Assembly: GCA_902564785.1 (NCBI GenBank)
Contig: CACFCI010000001.1
Coordinates: forward strand, 62,001 to 126,000
DNA: 64,000 nucleotides
Origin: an uncultured Pelagibacteraceae bacterium
Lineage (GTDB): Bacteria; Pseudomonadota; Alphaproteobacteria; Pelagibacterales; Pelagibacteraceae
Direction of reading: 5' to 3'
Shown one piece after another: positions 39,328 through 49,068 of the stretch. Position numbers and translations under genes: made by a program. The notes beneath the pieces were generated by a model. It was not told where the DNA came from, searched no databases, and was given only the letters and a program-made list of their open reading frames with translations. The stretch's first letter is position 1. Each line of letters opens with the position of its first letter.

Positions 39328-39789
39328 TTAAGTCCAAACGTTTCCGTCAGGTAAAATGACTCCTTTGGTAAGTATAAAACAACCAAACGGTCTTGCATCT
39401 GTTGTGGTAACTATACAATAAGCTTTCTTGGCCTCTTGATAAAATTTTTGTCTTGAAATTGATCCTACATTCCAATTTTCGCCAGAGACTTTTTTTACAA
39501 TATCAATAAATTCTTTATGAGTTTCAGTTAACTCTTCAGGTTTATCATCTACTTCCATCCTTAAAGCTGGAGACCCTCCTTTTGAATTAATAAAACTATC
39601 AAGTGGAAAAACTGAAAGTATGGCAGAGGCTGCTTCTTTAATCCCTACTCCATCTAATCTTATTACTTTTTCATTTGTTGTATTTGCAGGAAAATTCGCA
39701 TCAGCTAATATTAATTTTTCTCCATGACCCATAGATCTTAAATGAAAAAGCAAATCAGGGCTTAAAACTGGATCAATTTTAATAAGCAT
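39328..39789 (-). CDS. RbsD/FucU family sugar mutarotase
   Basis: DPVLSPDLLFHLRSMGHGEKLILADANFPA; GDGV-like LDGVGIKEAASAILSVFPLD. Confidence 0.92.
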   Translation of the reverse strand: MLIKIDPVLSPDLLFHLRSMGHGEKLILADANFPANTTNEKVIRLDGVGIKEAASAILSVFPLDSFINSKGGSPALRMEVDDKPEELTETHKEFIDIVKKVSGENWNVGSISRQKFYQEAKKAYCIVTTTDARPFGCFILTKGVILPDGNVWT

Positions 39790-39806
39790 AAATTATTATA
39801 TTACAT

Positions 39807-39843
39807 AAAAAAAAAGGGTGGAATTAAATTCCACCCTTTTTTT
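39807..39843 (-). terminator. Rho-independent terminator between rbsB-like and rbsD/fucU-like genes
   Basis: aaagggtggaatt aaattccaccctttttt with long A-run (T-run on -). Confidence 0.9.
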
Positions 39844-39861
39844 AAAGTATATATCTATCGA

Positions 39862-40785
39862 TTATTTAAAATCGTTAGCGTTTTCTTTTGTTACTAATTG
39901 TGTTCCTGTATCAATGTTTGGATCAATACTTCCACCATTAGCTAATTCTAGAGCATATTTAACTCCATATGCACCCATGTTGTAAGAAAACTGTGCGATT
40001 GTTGCTGTCATTTCTCCTTTTAAGATACTCGTAGCTGCATCTGGAGTAGCATCAAAACCTACAACAATAACATTATTCATATCTGCATCTTTTAGAGCTT
40101 GCATAGCGCCTAAGCCCATATTATCGTTTGATGCAAATATTGCTTTGATGTTTGGATTTTTTAAGATGATTGACTCCGTTACAGATCTTCCTTTTGCAGT
40201 ATCCCACTCAGCAGTTTGAGTTGCTACAATATTTAGACCACAATTTTTGAAACCTTTAATTGCACCATCTCTTCTAAGCAAAGCTGTAGATTGAGATTCA
40301 ATACCAGTTAAAATTGCAACATCTGAACCTTTTGGAGTTTTGTCACAAATAAATTTAGCAGCTAACTCTGCACCATTCATGTTGTTCGTTCCAATAAAAG
40401 TTACTCCTTCATTAATTCCTTTTGTATCCACGAATACAACTGGAACACCACTTTTAATAGCATCATCTACGATTGGAGCAAAAGCATTTGGATCTCCTGG
40501 CGCTAAAGCTATTGCATCAACACCTTTTGCAAGTTGATCCTCTACTTGGTTAATCTGAGCTTGTACATCACCTTCTTGCGGTGGTGCAACCAAAACTAAA
40601 TCAACACCTAATTTTGCTGCTTCTTCTTTAGCTCCTTTTTCTACAGATGCCCAAAAAGGATTACCTGATCCAGGTCCTTTAATGCTGAATAATATTTTTT
40701 TTCCAGCAAATGCCCCTGTTGAAAAACTTGCTAATAGAAAAACAGAAGTAATAATTACACTAATTATTTTTATTAAGTTTTTCAT
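39862..40785 (-). CDS. rbsB: Ribose-type sugar ABC transporter substrate-binding protein
   Basis: Signal peptide; FSIKGPGSGNPFWASVEKGAKEEAAKLGVDL, ALAPGDPNAF, ASNDNMGLGAMQAL. Confidence 0.92.
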   Translation of the reverse strand: MKNLIKIISVIITSVFLLASFSTGAFAGKKILFSIKGPGSGNPFWASVEKGAKEEAAKLGVDLVLVAPPQEGDVQAQINQVEDQLAKGVDAIALAPGDPNAFAPIVDDAIKSGVPVVFVDTKGINEGVTFIGTNNMNGAELAAKFICDKTPKGSDVAILTGIESQSTALLRRDGAIKGFKNCGLNIVATQTAEWDTAKGRSVTESIILKNPNIKAIFASNDNMGLGAMQALKDADMNNVIVVGFDATPDAATSILKGEMTATIAQFSYNMGAYGVKYALELANGGSIDPNIDTGTQLVTKENANDFK

Positions 40786-40896
40786 ATATTTCCCCTTAGT
40801 TATTTTTTAAAATTAAATTTAATCGAAATTTTAAAAAAAATTCAACTGTTAATAAGAACAGTTCTAAATAAGATTAAAACAACTAATACGTGTAAA

Positions 40897-41910
40897 TTAT
40901 TTTCTTGTTCCAATATCTCTTCTTAGTACATCAATATAAACAGCTAAAACTATAATTGAGCCAATTAACACTTGTTGCCAAAATGAACTTACATCCATTA
41001 AGTTTAATCCATTACGAAGAATACCCATAATCATAACTCCAGCAAAAACTCCAAGCACAGTTCCTCTTCCTCCAAAAAAACTTGCTCCACCAATAATACA
41101 AGCAGCAATCGCATCGAGTTCTGACTGAAGACCAGCATTTGGATATCCTGAGTCAGTTCTTCCAGCTAAAATCAAAGCGCCAATACCAGATAAAAAACCA
41201 CACAAAGAATAAACAATAATCAAAATTTTATTTACATTTATTCCTGAAGCTCTAGCTGCATTTGGATTTCCTCCAATTGCATAGATCCATTTACCAGTTT
41301 TGCTCTTATTTAAAAAAATCCAAAAAATTATATAAACAATTGCAATTAATACTAAACTTACAGGTAAATATTGAGATTTTTCTAACCCTAACCATTGAAG
41401 ATCAATTCTTCCATGTCCCAAATATCTAACTTCATCTGTAAAACCACTAATAGGAGTACCACCTGAAATTAAATTTCCTGCACCTCTAAATATATAAAGT
41501 GTACCCAAAGTCATTATAAAAGGATGAGGCATCCGTAATAAAGTAATGCCTAAACCATTAAATAACCCACATAAAAAACCTGCAATCAATGGTGTAAGCA
41601 CCACAATGAACCAGGGGGCTCCTGCTTTAGCAACGACAGCTAAAATCATAAGAGACAACATCATTATAGAGCCAACAGAAAGATCAATTCCTGCAGTTAC
41701 AATTACCATAAATACTCCTAGAGCTAGCATTGATTGCCAGGATATTTGTTTAAAAACATTGGTTACATTTCTCCAAGAAAGAAACACATCTGGTTGTAAA
41801 ATATGCATTACCAGAATCATAAGAACTAACAAAAGAAGTATTCCATACTTTTCAAAGTATGGAATTAATTTTAAGTGCAAACTTTCTATTTTTTTATCTT
41901 TATCTTCCAT
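40897..41910 (-). CDS. rbsC: Ribose-type sugar ABC transporter permease
   Basis: GIDLSVGSIMMLSLMI, GNPNAARASGINVNKILIIVYSLCGFLSGIGALILAGRTDSGYPNAG; start reassigned to MEDKDKK. Confidence 0.92.
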   Translation of the reverse strand: MEDKDKKIESLHLKLIPYFEKYGILLLLVLMILVMHILQPDVFLSWRNVTNVFKQISWQSMLALGVFMVIVTAGIDLSVGSIMMLSLMILAVVAKAGAPWFIVVLTPLIAGFLCGLFNGLGITLLRMPHPFIMTLGTLYIFRGAGNLISGGTPISGFTDEVRYLGHGRIDLQWLGLEKSQYLPVSLVLIAIVYIIFWIFLNKSKTGKWIYAIGGNPNAARASGINVNKILIIVYSLCGFLSGIGALILAGRTDSGYPNAGLQSELDAIAACIIGGASFFGGRGTVLGVFAGVMIMGILRNGLNLMDVSSFWQQVLIGSIIVLAVYIDVLRRDIGTRK

Positions 41911-41911
41911 A

Positions 41912-42661
41912 TTATTTTTTACCCATGATCCATCCAATAACTTCGTCTCTTGAAGTATTTGAAAGGCTAGCTTCTGCAAAATTAGTTCCTTGGAATAAAG
42001 CCATAACACGATCACAAACTGTAAAAATATCGTCCATTCTATGACTTATTACAATCACTCCAACACCTGTTTTTTTTAAACTATTAATAAGATCTAAAAC
42101 TTTACCTACTTCTTTTATTGCTAATGCTGCAGTTGGTTCATCCATAATTACTACCTTAGCATTAAAGGCTGTTGATCTTGCGATTGCCACAGCTTGTCTT
42201 TGACCACCTGAAAGTTCCTCTACTTTTTGATCGGCACTTTTTACATTTATTTTTAACTTATCTAAATGAGCATTAGTTAACTCTTTAATTTTATTAAAAT
42301 CTAATAGTTTTAAAAATCCTAAATTTTTTGTTGGCTCTCTTCCTAAAAAAATATTTTCACCAATAGGTAAATTACCTGCTAAAGCAAGATCTTGATAAAC
42401 CATTTCTAAACCTAAATTTTGAGAGTCTCTTGGACTTTCTAATATTTCTTCTTTGCCTTGGAAAAATAAAGACCCTGCGCTTGGTTTATAAAGTCCCGAC
42501 AAAACTTTCATTAAAGTTGATTTTCCTGCTCCGTTATCTCCAACTACACCCAAACATTCTCCAGCATGAACCTTTAGGTTAACATTTTCTAATGCAGTAA
42601 TAGTTCCAAAATATTTTGTTATTCCTTTAGCTTCTAAGAGTGGATTGCTAGCTGACGACAT
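41912..42661 (-). CDS. Sugar ABC transporter ATP-binding protein (single ABC domain, RbsA-related)
   Basis: VVGDNGAGKSTLMKVLSG, VEELSGGQRQAVAIARSTAF, VIMDEPTAALA. Confidence 0.93.
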   Translation of the reverse strand: MSSASNPLLEAKGITKYFGTITALENVNLKVHAGECLGVVGDNGAGKSTLMKVLSGLYKPSAGSLFFQGKEEILESPRDSQNLGLEMVYQDLALAGNLPIGENIFLGREPTKNLGFLKLLDFNKIKELTNAHLDKLKINVKSADQKVEELSGGQRQAVAIARSTAFNAKVVIMDEPTAALAIKEVGKVLDLINSLKKTGVGVIVISHRMDDIFTVCDRVMALFQGTNFAEASLSNTSRDEVIGWIMGKK

Positions 42662-42683
42662 AATTTATAAAATTATTAAAATA

Positions 42684-43706
42684 TCAATTAATTGCAACTG
42701 GTTTTGAGGCCAATAACCCTACTGTTTTCAATTGAGCTTGTTTGCAAAATTTTGGTTTTAAATTTTTTGAAATTAGATGCATGTCCTTTAAAACTATATC
42801 CCCCATACTATAAAAGGCCTCTGTCAAAGCTCCTGCTCTGTGCGCAGAAAACAAAATGTTTTTAACTTTCCTAATTGGGTCATTTTTTCTCACCGGTTCT
42901 TCAGGAAATACATCCGTAGCTACATATATATCTCCCTTTTTAACTCTCTTGATTAAATCTTTAAAATTTACAACTGCTGCTCGACTCATCAATATGAATA
43001 ATGAGTTAGGTTTCATTTTGTTAATTAAATTTTTATTTACTAAATTTTTATTCTTAGTTGTTACAGCTGCTAAAATATAAATAATTTCACATGTTTTAAA
43101 CATTTGATTTAAATTAACAGGTTTAAATCCGAAACTTTTGATTTTATTATTTGATAACCAGGGGTCATAAACATTTATATCTTTAGTAAATGGTAGTAAC
43201 ATTGGATATAAAGATTTAGCTAAATCACCAAAACCCAGTAATCCAATTTTTTTTCCTGATAATAACGATGCATTTAAATTACTTTCTAATCCATATTTTT
43301 CCAAACCTTTTACAAAATCAAAATGAGCATTGTGAATATTCCTTAATAGAGAAAGTGTCATTCCTAATGCAATTTCAGCGACAGGCTTTGAAAATACTGG
43401 AGAAGTTGCAATAACATGTATTCCCTTTTTAGCACAATAAACATAATCAACGTTATTCATAAAATTACTTTCAACATTGATTATAGCTTTTAATTTTTTT
43501 GCTTTTGACAAAATTTTTTTATCTAAATCTGGCTGACCCATAATAAAAGTAACATTATCAATATATTTTTCATAAAATTGTCTTTTGTTTTTGTTGGGTG
43601 CTATTAAAACCTTATATTTTGATTTTAATTCTTTTAATTTTTTTTTAGTAAAAATAAGATCTAATGTTCTTGGGAAAGGATCAGATATAACAATTGGTTT
43701 TTTCAT
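42684..43706 (-). CDS. D-2-hydroxyacid dehydrogenase family protein
   Basis: KKIGLLGFGDLAKSLYPML, LMSRAAVVNFKDLIKRVKKGDIYVATDVFPEEP, FSAHRAG. Confidence 0.85.
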   Translation of the reverse strand: MKKPIVISDPFPRTLDLIFTKKKLKELKSKYKVLIAPNKNKRQFYEKYIDNVTFIMGQPDLDKKILSKAKKLKAIINVESNFMNNVDYVYCAKKGIHVIATSPVFSKPVAEIALGMTLSLLRNIHNAHFDFVKGLEKYGLESNLNASLLSGKKIGLLGFGDLAKSLYPMLLPFTKDINVYDPWLSNNKIKSFGFKPVNLNQMFKTCEIIYILAAVTTKNKNLVNKNLINKMKPNSLFILMSRAAVVNFKDLIKRVKKGDIYVATDVFPEEPVRKNDPIRKVKNILFSAHRAGALTEAFYSMGDIVLKDMHLISKNLKPKFCKQAQLKTVGLLASKPVAIN

Positions 43707-43725
43707 TAATTGTATAACAAACTTA

Positions 43726-44883
43726 TTAATTCATAATTTTTTTAATTTCTTCTAACGTAAATGGTTTTGGTTTCTTACATGTTGTTTTTATTTCTTGTGG
43801 GATACCAGTTTGTGAAGCTCTCATAGTAGAATCAATTATATCTAAAACATGAAGAGATAGCTCTCCATTACATCTGTGCTCTAAATTATTTTCAATTGCA
43901 TAAGCCATTTCTGACAAACCAGCACCTCTATAATTTGCGTTAGTAGGTGACTCATTTGCCCTAGAGCTTTGACTCTTTATATTAATCTTTCCTAAAGGCA
44001 TCATATCTGTTTTATGTTCTCCCCAATTACCACCAGTAGTCACTGAAACAAAAGCTGATCCACCAAACATATTTGGATCTGGAACAATTATTGACCCTTT
44101 GTTTCCATAAAGTTCAATATGATTTCTTTGATGAGCTACAACATCAAAAGATAAAGTTATTTGAATGATACAATCATTTTCAAATTGTATAGTTGCTAGG
44201 TAAGTTGTTGGTGTTTCAACTTTAAATTTTTGACCTTTTTTTGGACCAATTCCAATTTCTCTTTCTTCAAAAACTTTTGTACACCTTCCTTGAACCTGTT
44301 TTGCTGGACCAATTAAATTTACTAGTGCTGTCAAATAGTATGGCCCCATATCAATAACTGGTCCACCTTCATTTTCCGCAAACCAAGACTCTGGATTTGG
44401 ATGATAAGATTGTACACCTGGAAAAGCAAATATAGCATTACCTAATTTAATATCCCCAATGACACCATTATCAATTAGCTCTCTAGTTTTTTGAATACCA
44501 CCACCTAAAAAGGTATCTGGCGCGTTTCCTATGTAAAGATTTTTTTTATTAGCAAGTTCAACTAATTTTTTTCCATCTTCAAAATTGACTGCTAATGGTT
44601 TTTCAGCATAAGAATGTTTTCCATTTTCAAGAGCCAATTTAGAAACTTGATAATGTGCACTTGGTATTGTTAAATTTAAGATTATTTCAATTTCTTTATC
44701 TTTTAAAAGCTCATCAACTGTTACAGCCTCAATGTTGAAGTGAATTGCACATTTTTTAGCAGCATCCATGTTTATATCTGCACATTTAACTATTCTGATA
44801 TTATTAAAATACTCCTGGGCTCTAAAATAAGTTTCAGAAATATGACCACAGCCAATCAGACCGACTTTAAAAATTTTACTCAT
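43726..44883 (-). CDS. Gfo/Idh/MocA family oxidoreductase
   Basis: KVGLIGCGHISETYFRAQ, HSYAEKPLAVNFEDGKKL, GGPVIDMGPYYLTALVNL. Confidence 0.9.
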   Translation of the reverse strand: MSKIFKVGLIGCGHISETYFRAQEYFNNIRIVKCADINMDAAKKCAIHFNIEAVTVDELLKDKEIEIILNLTIPSAHYQVSKLALENGKHSYAEKPLAVNFEDGKKLVELANKKNLYIGNAPDTFLGGGIQKTRELIDNGVIGDIKLGNAIFAFPGVQSYHPNPESWFAENEGGPVIDMGPYYLTALVNLIGPAKQVQGRCTKVFEEREIGIGPKKGQKFKVETPTTYLATIQFENDCIIQITLSFDVVAHQRNHIELYGNKGSIIVPDPNMFGGSAFVSVTTGGNWGEHKTDMMPLGKINIKSQSSRANESPTNANYRGAGLSEMAYAIENNLEHRCNGELSLHVLDIIDSTMRASQTGIPQEIKTTCKKPKPFTLEEIKKIMN

Positions 44884-44889
44884 AAAGGT

Positions 44890-46734
44890 TTATACACCTT
44901 GTCTTTGTTTGCCTTTTCCTTCTTTATAAAGTTTTAAAGCCTCTTTATTTTCTTTAGTTTTAGGAATTTCAAGTGTTGGGCTGTCCCAAAAAGCAGAACC
45001 CTCAACCCACTTATACGCATGAGTTTTTATTGAAATAACGTATGTTACTTTAGATGCTTTTGCTCTCTTAAATGCAGCTTCAAGATCTGAAATCGAATTA
45101 ACATGTTCAGATTTAGCTCCCATACTTTCTGCATGTTTTGCAAAATCAACATCAACTAATCCAGGAGTATTAGAGCTCTTTAATAAGTTATTATATTCTT
45201 TACCACCTTTAAATAGTTGAAGTCGATTGATAACTGCAAACCCGCCATTATCGCAAACTATAATTATCAATTTGTTTTTTGTAATAACTGATGAATAAAT
45301 ATCTGTATTATTTAGAAGATAAGAACCATCTCCTACAAAAGAAATTACTTCTTTATCAGGATTAGCCATTTTTATTCCAAGTGCTCCTGAAATTTCATAA
45401 CTCATACAACTAAAACCCCACTCTGTTTCATGAGTATTTAATTCTCTAGGTCTCCAAACTTGAACAACTTCACCAACCAAACCTCCTGCTGCAGTAACAG
45501 CTATATCTGTTGGGTCAGAGTTTCTATAAATTGCACCAATTACCTGAACATAACTTGGAACTTCTTGATTTGACGGCGCACTCTCTTTATCTATATGTTC
45601 ATTCCAAGATTTGAGTTCAGTTTGAGATTTTTTATTCCATTCTTCTCCAGCTTTCCAACTACCTAATGCTTGTGAAAGCTCTGTTAATGAAACTTTAGCA
45701 TCTCCAATGACAGCTTGTGCTAAATGTTTGTTAGCATCAAATCTTGATACATTTATTGAAACTAGTTTAAAATCTTTGTTTTCAAAGTTTGCCCATGATC
45801 CAGTTGTAAAATCTGCAAGTTTAGTTCCAACTGCAATTGCTAAATCTGTTTCTTTTGCTAATGTATTTGTATTTTTTCCACCTAAACCGCCAATCTGGCC
45901 TGCAAAATGAGAATGATCTCTTTTCATTGTAGAATATCCCATTACAGTTTGAGTGACTGGTATATTATGTTTAATTGCAAATTGACCTAACTCATCCATT
46001 GCATCTGAGTAAAAAACTCCAGCACCAGAAATTATAATTGGATTTTTTGATAACTTAATTTTTTCTGCTGCCTCTTTGATTTGAAATTCATCTGGTCTTG
46101 GTCTTCTGATTGCGTGGACTCTTTCCTTAAAAAATTCTTCAGGATAATCAAAAGTTTGACCTTGTATATCTTGACTTAAAGCGATGCATGCAGGACCACA
46201 ATCTGCAGGATCTAACATTGTTTGAACTGCTGCCGGGAATGATTGAATAATCTGCTCTGGTCTGGTTATTCGATCAAAATATCTTGTAACTGGTTTAAAT
46301 GCATCATTAGCTGTAATACCAGGGTTATTAAAATGCTCAACTTGTTGCAATACTGGGTCTGGCATTCTATTTGCATAAGTGTCTCCAGGTAAAAATAAAA
46401 TTGGTAATCTGTTACTCATAGCAACTGCAGCAGCTGTAACCATATTTGTTGCCCCCGGTCCTACAGAGGATGTTGCTACAAATATTTGTTGTCTTCTTTT
46501 TGCTCTAGCATAACCAATTCCTGTAAGAGCCATATTTTGTTCATGGTGCCCTCTATATGTTGGAAGTTCTTTTTGATTTTCCTCTAGTGCTTGACCTAGA
46601 CAAGCTACATTTCCATGTCCAAAAATTCCGAAGACACCTGGAAATAAAGGTTCTTTTTTGCCGTTAATTAATATTTTCTGAGCAATTAAATATTTAACTA
46701 TCGCATGAGCACATGTGAGTGTAATTTTCTTCAT
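44890..46734 (-). CDS. iolD: ThDP-dependent 3D-(3,5/4)-trihydroxycyclohexane-1,2-dione acylhydrolase homologue
   Basis: PLFPGVFGIFGHGNVACLGQALEE, YRGHHEQNMA, GPGATNMVTAAAVA, SFVGDGSYLLNNTDIYSSV. Confidence 0.88.
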   Translation of the reverse strand: MKKITLTCAHAIVKYLIAQKILINGKKEPLFPGVFGIFGHGNVACLGQALEENQKELPTYRGHHEQNMALTGIGYARAKRRQQIFVATSSVGPGATNMVTAAAVAMSNRLPILFLPGDTYANRMPDPVLQQVEHFNNPGITANDAFKPVTRYFDRITRPEQIIQSFPAAVQTMLDPADCGPACIALSQDIQGQTFDYPEEFFKERVHAIRRPRPDEFQIKEAAEKIKLSKNPIIISGAGVFYSDAMDELGQFAIKHNIPVTQTVMGYSTMKRDHSHFAGQIGGLGGKNTNTLAKETDLAIAVGTKLADFTTGSWANFENKDFKLVSINVSRFDANKHLAQAVIGDAKVSLTELSQALGSWKAGEEWNKKSQTELKSWNEHIDKESAPSNQEVPSYVQVIGAIYRNSDPTDIAVTAAGGLVGEVVQVWRPRELNTHETEWGFSCMSYEISGALGIKMANPDKEVISFVGDGSYLLNNTDIYSSVITKNKLIIIVCDNGGFAVINRLQLFKGGKEYNNLLKSSNTPGLVDVDFAKHAESMGAKSEHVNSISDLEAAFKRAKASKVTYVISIKTHAYKWVEGSAFWDSPTLEIPKTKENKEALKLYKEGKGKQRQGV

Positions 46735-46826
46735 TAATATGTTTATCTTTTAATATGTATAGTGTTTATATATAATTCTATTTATAAAATAAAAAACCTA
46801 ACTAAGTAAACTTAAAAATAAATTCT

Positions 46827-48269
46827 ATGTACGAAAAATTTGGACAATTCATTGATGGTAAGTGGCAACAAGCCGAAAAAAAAGAAACCTATGATGTAAT
46901 TAACCCTGCAACTGAAGAAGTGATTGGAAAAGCTTCAAAAGCTTCGTCTATTGAAGTACAAAAAGCATTAAAGTCAGCAGAAAAAGGTTTAGAAGTTTGG
47001 AAAAATACTGCACCATGGCAAAGAGCATATGTGCTTCGAAAAATTGCTGATTTGATGAGAGAAAAAAAAGATGTCATTGCAAAATGGTTAACTCTTGAAG
47101 TTGGAAAACCTCTTACAGAAGCAGTTGGTGAAGTTGGAGGTGGAGCTGACATTTTTGAGTGGAATGCTGAAGAAACAAAAAGAATTTATGGTCAAACTCA
47201 ACAAAGTAGATTTCCAGATACAAGGGTTCATGTTTATTATCAGCCTGTTGGCGTTGTAGCAGCTTTAGTCCCATGGAATTTCCCAATAGTTTTGGCATCT
47301 AGAAAAATTTCTACTGCTTTAGCAGCAGGATGTTCTGTAATTTGTAAACCAGATGTAATTACACCTGGTGCTGTAATGGAATTAGTAAATATTTGTAAAG
47401 AAGCTGGAGTACCTGATGGTGTGGTTAGTCTGTTGTCTGGCGATCCTGCCGAAATATCAAATGAATTAATGGAATCTGATATAATTAAAAAAGTTTCAGT
47501 CACAGGATCAACTAGAGTTGGTAAAATTATTTTAAAAAAAGCAGCTGATAAGGTTCAAAGAGTTACTATGGAACTAAGTGGGCACTCACCGTTTATTGTA
47601 TGTGAAGATGTTGATATGAATAAAGTGGCTGATATAGCAATAACAGGTAAATTTAGAAATAATGGACAAGTCTGTATATCACCGAATAGATTTTATATTC
47701 AAGAAAATAGAAAGGACGAGTTTGTTAATGCTTTTATAGAAAGAGCAAAAAAATTAAAAATCGGTAACGGTATGGACGAAGGTGTTGATTTAGGACCTTT
47801 AACTACAGCTAAGAGATTGGAAGAAATAGAAAAACTGGTTGAAACTACTAAAAAAGAGGGAGCAAAAGTATTAATGGGTGGACAAAAACCTTCTGGTTTC
47901 AATAAAGGATATTATTATGAACCAACAGTTTTTGATGACGTAAAAGATAATTTTACAATAATGAAAGAAGAGCCTTTTGGTCCGCTTGTTCCGATTTTAA
48001 CTTTTAAAACTTTTGATGAAGTCATTGAAAGAGCAAATGACAATGATTTAGGATTGTGTAGTTATTTGTATACTAACTCTATGGATAAAGCTCATATTGG
48101 ATCTGAAAAATTAGAATCTGGTTGTGTGGCAGTTAATACTGGTGTTGTCGCAATTGCAGAAGCACCATTTGGAGGAATAAAACAAACTGGTTACGGGCGT
48201 GAGGGCGGATCAGGCGCAATAAAAGACTATTTAAATGTGAAATATACTCACATGGGCTTAAAAATCTAA
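46827..48269 (+). CDS. NAD(P)-dependent aldehyde dehydrogenase family protein
   Basis: VVAALVPWNFPIVLASRKISTALAAG, VTMELSGHSPFIV, NNGQVCISPNRF, EEPFGPLVPI. Confidence 0.95.
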   Translation: MYEKFGQFIDGKWQQAEKKETYDVINPATEEVIGKASKASSIEVQKALKSAEKGLEVWKNTAPWQRAYVLRKIADLMREKKDVIAKWLTLEVGKPLTEAVGEVGGGADIFEWNAEETKRIYGQTQQSRFPDTRVHVYYQPVGVVAALVPWNFPIVLASRKISTALAAGCSVICKPDVITPGAVMELVNICKEAGVPDGVVSLLSGDPAEISNELMESDIIKKVSVTGSTRVGKIILKKAADKVQRVTMELSGHSPFIVCEDVDMNKVADIAITGKFRNNGQVCISPNRFYIQENRKDEFVNAFIERAKKLKIGNGMDEGVDLGPLTTAKRLEEIEKLVETTKKEGAKVLMGGQKPSGFNKGYYYEPTVFDDVKDNFTIMKEEPFGPLVPILTFKTFDEVIERANDNDLGLCSYLYTNSMDKAHIGSEKLESGCVAVNTGVVAIAEAPFGGIKQTGYGREGGSGAIKDYLNVKYTHMGLKI

Positions 48270-48273
48270 ATTA

Positions 48274-49068
48274 ATGAGAAAAAATAAAGTTAAACAAATG
48301 ATGAAAGATGGTAAACCCGTCATCAATGGTTGGTGTGCAATTCCTAGCACAATTTCTGCTGAAGCAATGGCTCATCAAGGTTGGGACTCTCTAACTGTAG
48401 ATATGCAACATGGTTTAGTTGATTACAGTAATGCACTACCAATGATGCAAACAATATCAACAACAGAAGTAACTCCTTTAGCAAGAGTAAACTGGAATGA
48501 ACCAGGTCAAATAATGAAAATATTAGATGCTGGGTGTTATGGAATTATATGCCCGATGGTAAGTAACAAAAAAGAGGCTGAAAAATTTGTTCAAGCATGC
48601 ATGTATCCACCCGATGGCTATAGAAGTTTTGGTCCCATTAGAGGTTTGATTTACGGTGGAACTGATTATGCAGATCACGCTAATGATGAAATACTAAAAT
48701 TAGCAATGATAGAAACAAAAGAATCCCTTGAAAATCTTGATGAAATTATGTCAACACCAGGTGTCGACGGGATTTATATTGGACCAGCAGATTTAAGTTT
48801 AGCTATAGGTGAAAAACCTGGTTTTGACAGACCCGAGTCTACAAAAGCTTACTCAGAAATTTTAAGAATTTTAGAACATGCCAAAAAAAATAATATTTTT
48901 GCAGGAATTCATAATGGTTCTACAGAATATGCAGCTAAGATGATTGAAAAAGGTTTTAATTTTGTAACTATAGCATCTGATTTAAGAGCCCTAAGTGCTG
49001 GTGCTAAAGCTACAGTTGATAAAATGAAAGGTTCTTTGTCAAAAAAAGACGATAACGCTACTTACTAA
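48274..49068 (+). CDS. HpcH/HpaI family aldolase
   Basis: VTMQ-like LTVDMQHGLVDYSNALPMM, GCYGIICPMVSNKKEAEKFVQACMYPPDGYRSFGPIRG, MIETKESLENLDEI, IYIGPADLSLA. Confidence 0.93.
   Translation: MRKNKVKQMMKDGKPVINGWCAIPSTISAEAMAHQGWDSLTVDMQHGLVDYSNALPMMQTISTTEVTPLARVNWNEPGQIMKILDAGCYGIICPMVSNKKEAEKFVQACMYPPDGYRSFGPIRGLIYGGTDYADHANDEILKLAMIETKESLENLDEIMSTPGVDGIYIGPADLSLAIGEKPGFDRPESTKAYSEILRILEHAKKNNIFAGIHNGSTEYAAKMIEKGFNFVTIASDLRALSAGAKATVDKMKGSLSKKDDNATY

Noticed and set aside
41546-41953. 135-aa plus-strand ORF antisense to rbsC
   Set aside because: Covers the conserved rbsC coding region in antisense; no family motif.
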